The notes: generated by a model from the sequence alone, not told the origin. DNA of 64,000 nt from JBGAPI01 sp044221335 (GCA_044221335.1 JBGAPI010000018.1:30368-94367); one strand, 5' to 3'. Counted from the stretch's first letter, positions 9,843 to 19,054 are shown. Made by a program: numbers and translations.

Positions 9843-11129
9843 TCACCGCGATTCGTCCCGGGTCGCCCGGAGCACCGCGGCGACGGTGAAGAAGGATCCG
9901 AAGGCCAGCACGCGACCGCCCTCGCCCACTGCGGCACGCGCTGCGACGAGCGCCGCGGCGATGTCCGGATGGGTGTCGATCGCGGCCTTGGGCAGCGCTA
10001 TCGCCACGCGATCGCGCAGCGCCGCCGCCGACAGGCCACGCGGCGACTCCGCGGCGAGGCCGCCGAGATGCCAGCGCGCGATCCGCTCGCCGAGTGCCGC
10101 GACCACTCCCGCGATGTCCTTGTCGCCCAGCGCCGCGAACACGGCGTGGGTCGGCTTCTGCGGCTGCGCGTCGAGCCAGTCCGCGAGCGAGCGGGCGGCC
10201 TGCGGATTGTGGCCGACGTCGATCCACAGCTCCGGAGCTCGCGCCAGGCGCTGCAGGCGACCGGCAACGGCCGCGAAGTGAACGCCGGCGGCCACCACTG
10301 GGCTAAACGGGAGGCGATCGGTCAATGCGTACAGCGCGGCGATCGCCGTGGCGGCGTTGTCGACCTGCACCGCGCCAGCGAGTTGGGGGAGCGGCACCCT
10401 GAACGTGAAGCCGCCCCGGTGTTGCCACCAGAATTGCGATACCCCGTGGACGTCGAGTCGTGCGCTGAAGTCCATGCCGCGCCGGATCAGCACCGCCCCG
10501 GAGGCCACTGCCACATCGAGCAGCCCGGCCGGCGGATCCGCCTCGCCGATCACCAGCGGCCGCCCGGCGCGCGCGATTCCGGCCTTCTCTCGGCCGATCG
10601 CGTCACGGTCGTCGCCGAGCCAGTCCTGGTGGTCGAGGTCGATGGTGGTGACGACCGCGACGTCGGCGTCGATCAGATTCACGGCGTCGAGTCGGCCGCC
10701 GAGGCCAACCTCGAGTACCGCGACCTCGACCGCAGCGCGAGCGAACAGGTCGATCGCCGCCAGCGTGCCGACCTCGAAATAGGTCAGCGCCACGTCGCCG
10801 CGAGCCTTGTCGATCCGCTCGAAGGCCGCACAGAGCGCCGCGTCGTCGACCGGCAGGTCGTCGATCGCGACCCGTTCGTTGTAGCGCTCGAGATGCGGCG
10901 ACGTGTAGGCGCCGACGCGGACGCCGGCCCGGCGCAGCATCGCGACCAGGAACGCGACGGTCGAGCCCTTGCCGTTGGTGCCGCCGACCGTGATCACGAT
11001 CGGCGCCGGTCGCGGCGCGCCCATGGCAAGCCAGACGGCGCGAACGCGGTCGAGGCCGAGTTCGATCTCATGCGGGTGGCTGGCGCTGATCCGCGCCAGC
11101 CAGGTGTCGAGGTCGACCGCGACGCTCAT
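9843..11129 (-). CDS. folC: Bifunctional folylpolyglutamate synthase/dihydrofolate synthase
   Basis: 428 residues. Adds glutamate to dihydropteroate and to folates, using ATP. The ATP-binding P-loop GTNGKGST is at residues 50-57, and a DLDHQDWLGDD block follows, as in the Mur ligase superfamily. The ATG at 11129 gives the family start; the open frame continues 45 Arg-rich codons upstream through the palindromic repeat and these are very unlikely to be translated. It follows accD by about 85 bp, which are largely filled by a repeat element. Confidence 0.95.
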   Translation of the reverse strand: MSVAVDLDTWLARISASHPHEIELGLDRVRAVWLAMGAPRPAPIVITVGGTNGKGSTVAFLVAMLRRAGVRVGAYTSPHLERYNERVAIDDLPVDDAALCAAFERIDKARGDVALTYFEVGTLAAIDLFARAAVEVAVLEVGLGGRLDAVNLIDADVAVVTTIDLDHQDWLGDDRDAIGREKAGIARAGRPLVIGEADPPAGLLDVAVASGAVLIRRGMDFSARLDVHGVSQFWWQHRGGFTFRVPLPQLAGAVQVDNAATAIAALYALTDRLPFSPVVAAGVHFAAVAGRLQRLARAPELWIDVGHNPQAARSLADWLDAQPQKPTHAVFAALGDKDIAGVVAALGERIARWHLGGLAAESPRGLSAAALRDRVAIALPKAAIDTHPDIAAALVAARAAVGEGGRVLAFGSFFTVAAVLRATRDESR

Positions 11130-11140
11130 CTGTTCTCGAG

Positions 11141-11201
11141 GGGCGGGCACTGCCCGCCATCGCGAGGCGTCCGGGCGAAGACGCGCTGTGCGCGCCCTGC
11201 G
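11141..11201. repeat. Palindromic intergenic repeat, accD-folC gap
   Basis: Two-part palindromic element: a GC palindrome (GGCGGGCACTGCCCGCC), a spacer with GCGAGGCGTCC, then a second palindrome (GCGCTGTGCGCGCCC). The same bipartite plan recurs at 15582, 16865, 25463, 26047, 38540, 48960, 61223 and 63603, nearly always at gene ends. It resembles REP elements; RNA hairpins from it could stop transcription or protect mRNA 3' ends. Confidence 0.75.
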
Positions 11202-11214
11202 CGACGCCCGTCGA

Positions 11215-12114
11215 TCAAGTCGCCGCCGCCGGCTCGGTCGCGTCGATGCAGGCCGCCGGGGCATCCATGCGCTGCATCAGCGCCAGCAGTGCCGCGAGCT
11301 TGTCGCGCATGTGGCGGCGGTCGACGATCAGGTCGATGGCGCCGTGCTCGAGCAGGAACTCGCTGCGCTGGAAGCCTTCCGGCAGGGTCTCGCGCACCGT
11401 CTGCTCGATCACCCGCGGTCCGGCGAAGCCGATCAGCGCCTGCGGCTCGCCGACGTTGATGTCGCCCAGCATGCCGAGGCTCGCCGAGACGCCGCCGGTG
11501 GTCGGGTGGGTCAGCACGGAGACGTAGGGCACGCCGGCCTCGCGCAGTCGCGCGATCGCCGCCGAGGTCTTCGCCATCTGCATCAGCGAGAACAGTCCCT
11601 CCTGCATCCGCGCGCCGCCGGTCGCCGAGAAGCAGACCAGCGGGATGCGCTTCTCGAGCGCGTATTCGGCGGCCAGCGTGAAACGCTCGCCGACCACCGA
11701 GCCCATCGAACCGCCCATGAAGGAGAACTCGAAGGCGCAGGCGGCGAGCGGCCGACCCTTCAGGCGGCCGTGCATCGCGACCAGCGCGTCGCTCTCGCCG
11801 GTGGCCTGCTGAGTGGCGGTGATGCGGTCCTTGTACTTCTTCGAATCGCGGAACTTCAGCGCGTCCACCGGGCCGAGATCGGCGCCGAGTTCGACGGTGC
11901 TGTCGCCGTCGAAGAACTGGGAGAGGCGCTCGCGTGCGCCGATCGCCATGTGGTGCCCGCACTTCGGACAGACCTTCTGCTGCGCCTCCAGCTCCGGCTG
12001 GTACAGCGCGGCCTGGCAGCTGTCGCATTTCACCCACAGGCCCTCCGGCACGTTGCGCTTGGCAGCGCCCTGCGTGCGGATTCCCTTCGGCATCAGTTTC
12101 GACAACCAGCTCAT
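11215..12114 (-). CDS. accD: Acetyl-CoA carboxylase carboxyltransferase subunit beta
   Basis: 299 residues. With AccA it moves carboxylate from biotin to acetyl-CoA to make malonyl-CoA, the first step of fatty acid synthesis. The N-terminal zinc ribbon has Cys30, Cys33, Cys49 and Cys52 (CDSC and CPKC). The crotonase-fold carboxyltransferase core shows [12 protein letters not shown] and [12 protein letters not shown]. The ATG at 12114 gives the family start [12 protein letters not shown]; the open frame upstream is antisense to rapZ. It heads the accD-folC-dedD-cvpA-purF block and is divergent from rapZ. Confidence 0.97.
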   Translation of the reverse strand: MSWLSKLMPKGIRTQGAAKRNVPEGLWVKCDSCQAALYQPELEAQQKVCPKCGHHMAIGARERLSQFFDGDSTVELGADLGPVDALKFRDSKKYKDRITATQQATGESDALVAMHGRLKGRPLAACAFEFSFMGGSMGSVVGERFTLAAEYALEKRIPLVCFSATGGARMQEGLFSLMQMAKTSAAIARLREAGVPYVSVLTHPTTGGVSASLGMLGDINVGEPQALIGFAGPRVIEQTVRETLPEGFQRSEFLLEHGAIDLIVDRRHMRDKLAALLALMQRMDAPAACIDATEPAAAT

Positions 12115-12202
12115 GGACGAAGAATCGGTGGGGACGGCCGCACATCCTAACCCCGAATGCCGGGAGGCGGGAATCGCCGGCGTTTGACCGGCCCGCCTGC
12201 CT

Positions 12203-12228
12203 GCCCGCCGATCCTCGGATCGGCGGGC
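12203..12228. repeat. Perfect 12-bp inverted repeat in accD-rapZ divergent region
   Basis: GCCCGCCGATCC, two bases (TC), then the exact reverse complement. It lies between the accD ATG (12114) and the rapZ ATG (12271). A two-base centre suits an operator or a cruciform better than an RNA hairpin. No T-run follows, so a terminator is unlikely. Function unknown. Confidence 0.6.
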
Positions 12229-12258
12229 CCGAACGGGCCTCCGTTCATCGCGAGCGAT

Positions 12259-12264
12259 TACACT
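12259..12264 (+). promoter_or_regulatory. Candidate -10 hexamer giving a leaderless rapZ mRNA
   Basis: TACACT with six bases (CGGTCC) before the rapZ ATG, so transcription would begin at or next to the A of the ATG. No ribosome site is visible before this ATG. The same TACACT-N6-ATG layout precedes the DUF72 gene. No good -35 box was found. Confidence 0.4.
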
Positions 12265-12270
12265 CGGTCC

Positions 12271-13173
12271 ATGTCCCAGCCCAGCGCCGCCACTCCGACG
12301 CATCCTCCCGCCGCCGGCACCCAGATCGCGATCGTCAGCGGCCTGTCCGGCTCCGGCAAGACCATCGCGCTGCGCACGCTTGAGGACCTCGAGCACTACT
12401 GCGTCGACAACCTGCCGGTCGAGCTCATCCCGGCCTTCGTCGACGCGCTGACCCGCGACCCGCCGAACCGCTTCCCGCTGCTCGCAGTCGGCGTCGACGT
12501 GCGCAACCGCGCCGAGCACCTGTCGCGCCTGCCGGCGATCATGGCGACGCTCGCCGAGCGCGGGATCTCCTGCCGGCTGCTGTTCCTCGACACCCGCGAC
12601 GAGATCCTGTTCAAGCGCTTCTCCGACACCCGCCGCCGCCATCCGCTGACCGGCGACGGCGTGCCGCTGGCGGATGCCATCGCTCTGGAGCGTCGCGTGC
12701 TGCGTCCGCTGGTGGCGATCGCCGACCAGGTGATCGACACCTCGGACATGAACGTGCACCAGCTGCGCCGCCGCATCGCCACCGAGTTCTCTGCGGCGAC
12801 CCCGGGCCTGTCGCTGCTGATCGAATCCTTCGCCTACAAGCGCGGCGTGCCGGCCGACGCCGACTTCGTGTTCGACGCCCGCTGCCTGCCGAATCCGCAT
12901 TGGGAGCCGACCCTGCGGCCGCTGTCCGGCCGCGATGCCGCGGTCTGCCAGTACTTCGAGCGGCTGCCGGAAGTGGCCGAGTACCTGGGGGCGATCAATG
13001 CCTTCATCAGCCGCTGGCTGCCGCGCTTCGAGGCCGAGCAGCGCAACTACGTCACCGTCGGCATCGGCTGCACCGGCGGGCGCCACCGCTCGGTGTACCT
13101 GGTCGAGCGCATCGCGGCGCTGCAGCGGGTGAACCGCAGTTCGGTCATCGTGTTCCATCGGGAGCTGGAATGA
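12271..13173 (+). CDS. rapZ: RNase adapter / nucleotide-binding protein RapZ
   Basis: 300 residues. In E. coli, RapZ guides RNase E to the small RNA GlmZ and so controls glucosamine-6-phosphate synthesis; in other bacteria it travels with PTS genes. The Walker A loop GLSGSGKT is at residues 24-31, and the family blocks [28 protein letters not shown] and the C-terminal [15 protein letters not shown] are intact. The start is the ATG at 12271: no ribosome site is seen, but a -10 hexamer lies six bases upstream. Its TGA overlaps the next ATG (ATGA), indicating translational coupling to EIIA. Confidence 0.95.
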   Translation: MSQPSAATPTHPPAAGTQIAIVSGLSGSGKTIALRTLEDLEHYCVDNLPVELIPAFVDALTRDPPNRFPLLAVGVDVRNRAEHLSRLPAIMATLAERGISCRLLFLDTRDEILFKRFSDTRRRHPLTGDGVPLADAIALERRVLRPLVAIADQVIDTSDMNVHQLRRRIATEFSAATPGLSLLIESFAYKRGVPADADFVFDARCLPNPHWEPTLRPLSGRDAAVCQYFERLPEVAEYLGAINAFISRWLPRFEAEQRNYVTVGIGCTGGRHRSVYLVERIAALQRVNRSSVIVFHRELE

Positions 13174-13562
13174 AGGTCGCGGTCCTGCTGCTCACCCACA
13201 CCGGCCTCGGCACCGCGCTGGTCAACGCCTCGCGCGGCGCACTCGGCAACCTGCCGCTGCCGGTCGAGGCGGCCGACTACCGTAACGGCGAGGACATCGA
13301 AGTGGCGGTGACCCGCGCGGCGCGCGCGCTGCGCTCGGTCGACCAGGGCGCCGGTGTGCTGGTGCTGACCGACCTCTTCGGCGCGACACCCAGCAACATC
13401 GCCGCACGGCTCGCGCGCGAGACCAGTCGCCTGCGCCGCGTCTCCGGCGTGAACCTGCCGATGCTGCTCCGGATCATGAACTACCCGGAGCAGGACCTGG
13501 ATGCGCTGGCGGCGACGGCGAGCGGCGGCGGTCGCAACGGAGTCATCGTCGATCAAGGGTAG
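13170..13562 (+). CDS. PTS EIIA component, mannose/sorbose (ManX) family
   Basis: 130 residues. The start [14 protein letters not shown] places the phospho-accepting His at residue 10, as in the EIIA-Man fold. The block [20 protein letters not shown] is typical of the family. It would accept phosphate from HPr. The ATG overlaps the rapZ stop by four bases. No EIIB, EIIC or EIID is encoded nearby, so the protein is probably a regulatory phospho-carrier rather than part of a sugar importer, as proposed for similar clusters in Xanthomonas and other proteobacteria. Confidence 0.9.
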   Translation: MKVAVLLLTHTGLGTALVNASRGALGNLPLPVEAADYRNGEDIEVAVTRAARALRSVDQGAGVLVLTDLFGATPSNIAARLARETSRLRRVSGVNLPMLLRIMNYPEQDLDALAATASGGGRNGVIVDQG

Positions 13563-13582
13563 AGCGGGCCCCGGTCCGCTCT
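13561..13582 (+). other. Hairpin between EIIA and HPr genes
   Basis: AGAGCGG and CCGCTCT form a 7-bp stem around GCCCCGGT. There is no T-run, so full termination is doubtful; it could trim or partly attenuate the transcript between EIIA and HPr. Confidence 0.35.
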
Positions 13583-13618
13583 CCACGCAACGAGCAGCAA
13601 TCGAATCGAGGTGCCCAG

Positions 13619-13885
13619 GTGATCGAGCGCGAAGTCGAGGTCGTCAATCCGCTGGGCCTGCACGCCCGCACCTCGGCGAAGCTGGCGCAGTTCGCGTCGA
13701 GTTTCGGCTGCACCATCAGCGTCGTGAAGGGTCAGCGCGAGGTCAACGCGAAGAGCATCATGGGCCTGATGCTGCTGGCCGCGAGCTGCGGCACCCGCCT
13801 GCTGATCCGCTGCAGCGGCGTCGACGAGCGCGACGCGTCCGACGCGCTCGTCGCTCTGTTCGCGCGCGGCTTCGGGGAGACATGA
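13619..13885 (+). CDS. ptsH: HPr family phosphocarrier protein
   Basis: 88 residues from a GTG at 13619 with GAGGTG just upstream. The active-site block GLHARTSAKLAQ puts the phosphorylated His at residue 15, and NAKSIMGLMLLAA puts the regulatory Ser at residue 46, the site used by HPr kinase where that enzyme exists. No hprK gene lies in this window. Carries phosphate from EI to EIIA in the cytosol. Its TGA overlaps the EI ATG. Confidence 0.94.
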   Translation: MIEREVEVVNPLGLHARTSAKLAQFASSFGCTISVVKGQREVNAKSIMGLMLLAASCGTRLLIRCSGVDERDASDALVALFARGFGET

Positions 13886-15609
13886 GCCGCATCCGCCGCG
13901 AATGGCAGGGACAACCCGGCGCCGCCGGGCGTGCCAGCGGCCGCGCCCGGGTGGTGGCGCCGCTGGCGCTGGACCGCGACGCCGCGCCGCTCGACCGCGC
14001 CGAGGTCCCGGCCGAGGCGCAGCGCCTGCTGCGGGCGGTCACCAGCGCGCGCGCCGAACTCGCCACCCTCGCCCGCCGGCTGCGCCGCGACCGCAAGTCC
14101 GAGCTCGCCGACCTGATCGACGCCCACGTCCTGCTGCTCGACGACGGCCACTTCGCCAACAGCCTGCTGGCCCACGTGGTCGATCGGCAGATGACGGCCG
14201 GCGCCGCGCTGGCGGCGCAGCGCGACGAGCTGGTCGCCGCCTTCCAGGCGATGGAGGACGACTACCTCAAGTCGCGCTCGGAGGACATCGAGCATGTGAT
14301 CGAGCGGATCGCCGCGGCGCTCGCGCGGCGGCCGACCGGCGAACGCCGGCGTGCGCTGGAGAAGGGCACCGTGGTGGTCTGCGCGCAGCTGTCGCCGACC
14401 GAGGTCGACCGCTGGGTCGAGCAGGGCGCCGTGGCGATCGTGCAGGCCAGCGGCAGTCCGTTCTCGCACGGCGCGATCCTCGCGCGCACGCTGGGCGTGC
14501 CGCTGGTCTGTGGCGTCGACGGCATCCTCGGCGAGGTCGGCGACGAGGACCTGCTGCTGGTCGACGCCGACGCCGGCCGGGTGGTGCTTGCGCCCGACGT
14601 CGTCGACCTCACCCGGCTGCGCGAGGCGCAGCGCGCCGACGCCCGCGCGCAGCGCGCCCGCTCGCGGCTGAAGCGCGCCGGCAGCACCACCGCCGACGGC
14701 CACCGGATCGAGGTCTGGGCGAATGCCGACCAGCCCGAGGACTTCGCGCGTGCGCGGCGACTCGACGTGACCGGCATCGGCCTGCTGCGCTCCGAGGCCC
14801 TGGTGCTGCGCGGCATCGACCCGCTCGACGAGGAAGGCCAGTTCCGTGTCTATCGCGATGCGGTGCTGGCGATGGCCGGCCGGCCGGTGGTGCTGCGCAG
14901 CTTCGACCTGCCGCCGGAGCGTCCCGAGGGCGGCGCCGAGCGCAGCCACGAGGCGCATCCCGCGCTGGGCCTGCGCGGCGTGCGCTGGTCGCTGGCGCGA
15001 CCGGCCGCGACCCGCGTGCAACTGCGCGCGCTGCTGCGCGCCGCGATCTACGGCCCGCTGCAGCTGCTGCTGCCGATGGTCACGGAGGCCGGGCAGGTGC
15101 TCGCGATGCGTCGCCTGCTCGACGAGGCGCGCGCCTCGCTCGCCGGCGAGACGGCGAAGCCCCCGCCGGCGGTCGCGGTCGGCGCGATGATCGAAGTGCC
15201 GTCGGCGGCGCTGACCGCGGCGACGCTGGCGAAGGCCGCCGACTTCCTCGCGATCGGCAGCAACGACCTGGTCCAGTACACCCTCGCGGCCGACCGCAAC
15301 AACGCCGCGGTGAGCGCCAGCTACGACCCTTTCCACCCGGCGGTGCTGCGCCTCGTGGCGATGACCGTCGAGGCTGCGGCGAAGGCACGCCGGCCGCTGT
15401 CGGTCTGCGGCGAACTCGCTGCGGACCCGCGCTTCCTGCCGATCCTGATCGCGCTCGGTGTCGAGGTGCTGAGCGTCCGCGTCAGCGCGGTGCTGGACGT
15501 GCGCGAGCGGCTGCTCGGACTGTCGCGGAAGGGCTTGCGGCAACGCCTGTCGGCGTTGCTGGCGGGCGGCGACAGCGCGGCGGTACGCGGCTGGGTCGAG
15601 TCGTTGTAG
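13882..15609 (+). CDS. ptsI: Phosphoenolpyruvate-protein phosphotransferase (PTS enzyme I)
   Basis: 575 residues. Autophosphorylates with PEP and passes the phosphate to HPr. The phospho-His loop reads ASGSPFSHGAILAR (His196), a variant of the usual GGxTSHxAI. The PEP-binding barrel shows VEVPSAAL in the form IEVPSAAL, SNDLVQYTLAADRNN and the C-terminal SVCGELAADP with its active Cys. The ATG (13882) overlaps the HPr stop, giving a coupled rapZ-EIIA-HPr-EI operon. The last nine codons form the start of the 101-bp tandem array that follows. Confidence 0.95.
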   Translation: MSRIRREWQGQPGAAGRASGRARVVAPLALDRDAAPLDRAEVPAEAQRLLRAVTSARAELATLARRLRRDRKSELADLIDAHVLLLDDGHFANSLLAHVVDRQMTAGAALAAQRDELVAAFQAMEDDYLKSRSEDIEHVIERIAAALARRPTGERRRALEKGTVVVCAQLSPTEVDRWVEQGAVAIVQASGSPFSHGAILARTLGVPLVCGVDGILGEVGDEDLLLVDADAGRVVLAPDVVDLTRLREAQRADARAQRARSRLKRAGSTTADGHRIEVWANADQPEDFARARRLDVTGIGLLRSEALVLRGIDPLDEEGQFRVYRDAVLAMAGRPVVLRSFDLPPERPEGGAERSHEAHPALGLRGVRWSLARPAATRVQLRALLRAAIYGPLQLLLPMVTEAGQVLAMRRLLDEARASLAGETAKPPPAVAVGAMIEVPSAALTAATLAKAADFLAIGSNDLVQYTLAADRNNAAVSASYDPFHPAVLRLVAMTVEAAAKARRPLSVCGELAADPRFLPILIALGVEVLSVRVSAVLDVRERLLGLSRKGLRQRLSALLAGGDSAAVRGWVESL

Positions 15610-15985
15610 GGCGGACACTGTCCGCCGTTGCGAGGCGCCTCGCGATGGCGCGCGGTGCGCGCCCTACGCCCCACCCAGTGTCGGTGCGCGGCTGGGTCGC
15701 GTCGTTGCGGGGCGGCCACTGGCCGCCGTTGCTAGGCGCCTCGCGATGGCGCGCAGTGCGCGCCCTACGCCCCACCCAGTGTCGGTGCGCGGCTGGGTCG
15801 CGTCGTTGCGGGGCGGCCACTGGCCGCCGTTGCTAGGCGCCTCGCGATGGCGCGCGGTGCGCGCCCTACACCCCACCAAGAGTCGGTGCGGGGCTGGGTC
15901 GCGTCGTTGCGGGGCGGCCACTGGCCGCCGTTGCTAGGCGCCTCGCGACGGCGCGCGGTGCGCGCCCTACACCCCGCCCAGCGTC
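15582..15985. repeat. Four-unit 101-bp tandem array joining the 3' ends of ptsI and psd
   Basis: Four units start at 15582, 15683, 15784 and 15885, so the period is exactly 101 bp. Each unit consists of a ptsI-tail segment (GCGGCTGGGTCG, then GTCGTTG), a bipartite palindromic repeat, and a psd-tail segment (CCCACCCAGTGTC or close variants, the complement of the psd 3' end). In unit 1 the ptsI segment is the real end of ptsI; in unit 4 the psd segment is the real end of psd. The inner copies have lost the ptsI stop codon. Units differ by only a few bases, so the amplification is recent or is homogenised. Confidence 0.85.
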
Positions 15986-16818
15986 GCCAGAGTCTGCCCC
16001 ACCAGCACCGGCGCCTGCGGACCGAGGCGGCGGTCGAACGCGGCCCTGGCCGCGGCCGGCACCAGCACGATCACCGTCGAGCCCATGTTGAAGCGGCCGA
16101 GTTCGGCGCCGCGCTCGAGGCGGAGGTCGCGGCCGCGGTAGTCGCGACGGACGATGGCGGTCGCGTAAGGCGGGATCTCCACGCCGTTCCACACCGTCTC
16201 CACGCCACTCACCAGCATCGCGCCGACCAGCACCACGGCCATCGGCCCGAACTCGGTGTCGAAGTGGCAGACCAGTCGCTCGTTGCGGGCGAACAGGCGC
16301 GGCACCGAGGAGACCGTGTGCGGCGCGACCGAGAACAGCTTGCCGGGGACGTGCAGGGTCTCGGTCAGGGTGCCGGTGAACGGCATGTGGACGCGGTGAT
16401 AGTCGCGCGGCGAGAGGTACACGGTGGCGAACGCGCCGTCGCGGAATTCCGCCGCCTTGTCCTCGCCGCCGAGCAGTTCGGCGACGGTGTAGGTGTGGCC
16501 CTTGGCCTGCAGGATGGCGTCGCCGTCGATCGGGCCGAGTGCGCTGATCTTCCCGTCCGCCGGCATCAGGAAGGCCGCCGGCGCGCTGTCGAAATGCCGC
16601 GCGCCGGGCTTCAGCGTCCGGGTGAAGAAGGCGTTGAAGTGCGGGTAGTCGTCGAGCTTCGCGCTCGCCGCCTCGGCGAGATTGATCGTGTAGATCCTGG
16701 ACAAGGTCCGGATCATCAGGTTCTTCCACGGCGCGAAGCGCCAGCGGGTGGCGGCGTAGACGATCCGGGTCAGCAGCTTCTGCGGGACCAGGTGTTGCAG
16801 GACGACGATCGGGCGCAT
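15967..16818 (-). CDS. psd: Phosphatidylserine decarboxylase proenzyme
   Basis: 283 residues from the ATG at 16818. Makes phosphatidylethanolamine from phosphatidylserine at the inner membrane. Family blocks: [34 protein letters not shown]. The self-cleavage site reads [10 protein letters not shown], with Ser247 expected to become the pyruvoyl prosthetic group; many relatives have LGST, so Met-Gly-Ser-Thr is a mild variant. The last codons lie inside the 101-bp array. The open frame 23 codons upstream of the ATG lacks family similarity. Confidence 0.95.
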   Translation of the reverse strand: MRPIVVLQHLVPQKLLTRIVYAATRWRFAPWKNLMIRTLSRIYTINLAEAASAKLDDYPHFNAFFTRTLKPGARHFDSAPAAFLMPADGKISALGPIDGDAILQAKGHTYTVAELLGGEDKAAEFRDGAFATVYLSPRDYHRVHMPFTGTLTETLHVPGKLFSVAPHTVSSVPRLFARNERLVCHFDTEFGPMAVVLVGAMLVSGVETVWNGVEIPPYATAIVRRDYRGRDLRLERGAELGRFNMGSTVIVLVPAAARAAFDRRLGPQAPVLVGQTLATLGGV

Positions 16819-16864
16819 GGGGTCGATTCTGGCGAGGATCAGCCGATCAAGGTAGCACGCAGTC

Positions 16865-16910
16865 GTAGGGCGGGCACTGCCCGCCATCGCCAGGACGCCT
16901 CGCGATGGGG
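16865..16910. repeat. Palindromic intergenic repeat, SCO1-psd gap
   Basis: The left palindrome (GGGCGGGCACTGCCCGCC) and spacer of the bipartite family are present (GACGCCTCGCGATGG), but the right palindrome is replaced by unrelated sequence at the SCO1 stop. It is a partial copy. Confidence 0.6.
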
Positions 16911-16923
16911 GTCAGAGCCGACC

Positions 16924-17571
16924 CTAGCGGTTCCCAGCCGCGATCTTCACCAGGTCGTCGGCGATCTTTCCGGCATCGAGCGGCGGCCTGAACAGCCCGG
17001 CCATCCGACCCTGGGGATCGATCAGCACCGCGTTGGCGGAATGGTCGACGGTGTAGTCGCCGTTCGGCTGCGCGGACTTCATGAACACCACGCCGAGGCC
17101 GGGGGTCAGCGCCATCAGCGTGTCGAGATCGCCGGTGGCGCCGACGATGTCGGGATCGAAGTACTTCGCGTACTCGGCGACCTTGTCCGGCGTGTCGCGT
17201 TCGGGATCGACCGACACGAACACCATCTGCACGTCGGCCAGCGGCCGCGTGCCGACGAGCTTCCGGTGGACCTGCGCGAAGGTGCCGAGCGTGGTCGGGC
17301 AGACGTCCGGGCAGTGGGTGAAGCCGAAGAACAGCAGGCTCCAGCGACCCTTGAGGTCGGCGTCGGTGAACGCGCCGCCGCCGCCGCGGACGAGCTTGAA
17401 CGGCACCACCGCGCGCGGCTCCGGATACATCAGGGCCGCGGCGTAGGCCGCGTTCGCGCCGCCGGCGGATGCCGCCGGCGGCGCGTAGAAACGTTGCGCC
17501 GACCACAGGCCGAGGCCGCCGGCGACGGCGGCGACCACGATCAGCAGCGGCGCGGACAGGCGCGAGCTCAT
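16924..17571 (-). CDS. SCO1/SenC family copper chaperone
   Basis: 215 residues. A membrane-anchored thioredoxin-fold protein that helps place copper in the CuA centre of cytochrome c oxidase or acts as a thiol redox factor. An N-terminal anchor (LLIVVAAVAGGLGLW) precedes the periplasmic domain. The copper ligands are visible: Cys87 and Cys91 in THCPDVCP and His177 in VDHSANAV. It starts 8 bp after the YceI stop, so the two are probably co-transcribed. Confidence 0.92.
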   Translation of the reverse strand: MSSRLSAPLLIVVAAVAGGLGLWSAQRFYAPPAASAGGANAAYAAALMYPEPRAVVPFKLVRGGGGAFTDADLKGRWSLLFFGFTHCPDVCPTTLGTFAQVHRKLVGTRPLADVQMVFVSVDPERDTPDKVAEYAKYFDPDIVGATGDLDTLMALTPGLGVVFMKSAQPNGDYTVDHSANAVLIDPQGRMAGLFRPPLDAGKIADDLVKIAAGNR

Positions 17572-17578
17572 CGCCGGC

Positions 17579-18163
17579 TCACTGCGCCTGCGCCCACTCG
17601 CTGTCCAGCTTCAGCGACACCTCGTCGGCCACCGCCGGCAGCGCGTACTTGATGCCGAAATCGCTGCGCTTGATCGTCGCCACCGCGGTGAAGCCGGCCT
17701 TGTTCTGCTGCGCGTTCATCGGGTTCGGGCCGATCTTGTTGACCTTGACGTCAAGCGTCACCGCCTTCGTCACGCCGTGCATGTTGAGATCGCCGGTGAC
17801 CTTCAGCTTGCCGTTGCCGGCGTCCTCGACCTTGGTCGACTTGAAGGTGATCGACGGGTTGGCGGCGGCGTCGAAGAAGTCCGGCGTCTTCAGATGATCG
17901 TCGCGCTTGTCGAAGCCCGAGGTGATGCTGGCGGTCTCGATCGTCATGCTGACGCTGGACTTGGCGAGGTCCTTCGCGTCCAGCATCAGTTCGCCGTCGA
18001 AGCGGGTGAAGTCGCCGGAGACGTCGGAGAAGCCCATGTGGTTGACGGTGTAGGCGAGCCGCGCATGCGACTTGTCGAGCTTGTACTTGTCGGCAGCCTG
18101 GGCGGAGCCGGTGGCGAGGGCGGCCAGCGTCAGCGTGCTGGCGACGATCAGCGTGCGAAGCAT
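17579..18163 (-). CDS. YceI family periplasmic lipocalin-like protein
   Basis: 194 residues with a signal peptide ending GSAQA/AD near residue 23. The YceI pattern is clear: YKLDKSHARLAYTVNHMGFS at the mature start, then GDLNMHGVTKAVTLDV and SDFGIKY. The fold is a lipocalin-like barrel that binds polyprenyl lipids in characterised members. A strong AGGAGA site precedes the ATG. Upstream of SCO1, both being exported. Confidence 0.93.
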   Translation of the reverse strand: MLRTLIVASTLTLAALATGSAQAADKYKLDKSHARLAYTVNHMGFSDVSGDFTRFDGELMLDAKDLAKSSVSMTIETASITSGFDKRDDHLKTPDFFDAAANPSITFKSTKVEDAGNGKLKVTGDLNMHGVTKAVTLDVKVNKIGPNPMNAQQNKAGFTAVATIKRSDFGIKYALPAVADEVSLKLDSEWAQAQ

Positions 18164-18244
18164 CGAAACTCTCCTGGGGTTGGGTCCGGTCGATGGACGT
18201 GAGGGCGATCGGGTCGGCTGGGACCCGGGACAAGGATCGAAAGT

Positions 18245-18850
18245 TCAGACGACCCGGCAGGCCTCGTCGAACGACAACCGGGCGGCGCGCGGGTACAGCG
18301 TCTCGCGACGGCCGTAGCCGATGTTGATCAGGAAATTGGAGCGCCAGCGGGTGCCGGGAAAGAAGGCCTCGTCGACCTTCGCGTTGTCGAAGCCCGACAT
18401 CGGTCCGCAGTCGAGTCCGAGCGCGCGCAGGGCGACGATCAGGTAGGCGCCCTGCAGGCTGCCGTTGCGCAGCGCGATCAGGTTGAGCGCGTCGTCCGGC
18501 AGGTCCTTGAACCAGTCGATCGCGTGGTTGTGCGGCGATAGCACCGGCAGCTTCTCGAAGAACGACAGGTCGTAGGCGACGACCGCCGTCACCGGCGCGT
18601 TCATCGTCTTCTCGACGTTGCCCGGGATCAGCGCGGACCGCAGCTTCTCCTTGGCCTCGGCGGAGCGCACGAACACGATCCGCGCCGGCGAGCTGTTGGT
18701 GGTCGTGGGGCCCATCTTCGCCAGGTCCCACGCGGCGCGCAGGATCTCGTCGGAGACCTCGCGGTCCTGCCACGGATCGGGATTGGCGGCGAAGGTCCGC
18801 GCCTCGCGGAAGATCAGGTCGAGGTCGGCGGCGTCGAGCAGATGGCTCAT
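18245..18850 (-). CDS. Nitroreductase family protein, RutE/malonic semialdehyde reductase type
   Basis: 201 residues. FMN-dependent NAD(P)H reductase fold. Blocks typical of the RutE branch are [29 protein letters not shown] and [20 protein letters not shown]. RutE reduces malonic semialdehyde in pyrimidine ring catabolism in E. coli, but no other rut genes are in the window, so the substrate here is open; detoxification of reactive carbonyls or nitro compounds is possible. Confidence 0.88.
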   Translation of the reverse strand: MSHLLDAADLDLIFREARTFAANPDPWQDREVSDEILRAAWDLAKMGPTTTNSSPARIVFVRSAEAKEKLRSALIPGNVEKTMNAPVTAVVAYDLSFFEKLPVLSPHNHAIDWFKDLPDDALNLIALRNGSLQGAYLIVALRALGLDCGPMSGFDNAKVDEAFFPGTRWRSNFLINIGYGRRETLYPRAARLSFDEACRVV

Positions 18851-19054
18851 GGGGGCGTTCCTTGCGGTCGAGCCGGCGAGTGTAACGGCGCGCTGCGGCG
18901 GAAGCGTTTCCCCGACGTCGGGAGTAACCGGAGAATTTCCGTCGCCACGGGGAGCGGCGCCGGGTCGACGACGCGATCCGCCGACCCGGCGGCCCGCCGC
19001 GCCGGAGGGACCGGCATCAGCGCCGACGGGAGGGCGGGCGGGCCGCGGCGCGCC

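Noticed and set aside
12157..12270. Longer rapZ start 38 codons upstream
   Set aside because: The extension spans the perfect palindrome and shows no RapZ similarity; family alignment begins near the ATG at 12271.
15582..15985. Regularly spaced repeats that could be read as a CRISPR array
   Set aside because: Units are contiguous 101-bp copies with no unique spacers, and no cas genes are present.
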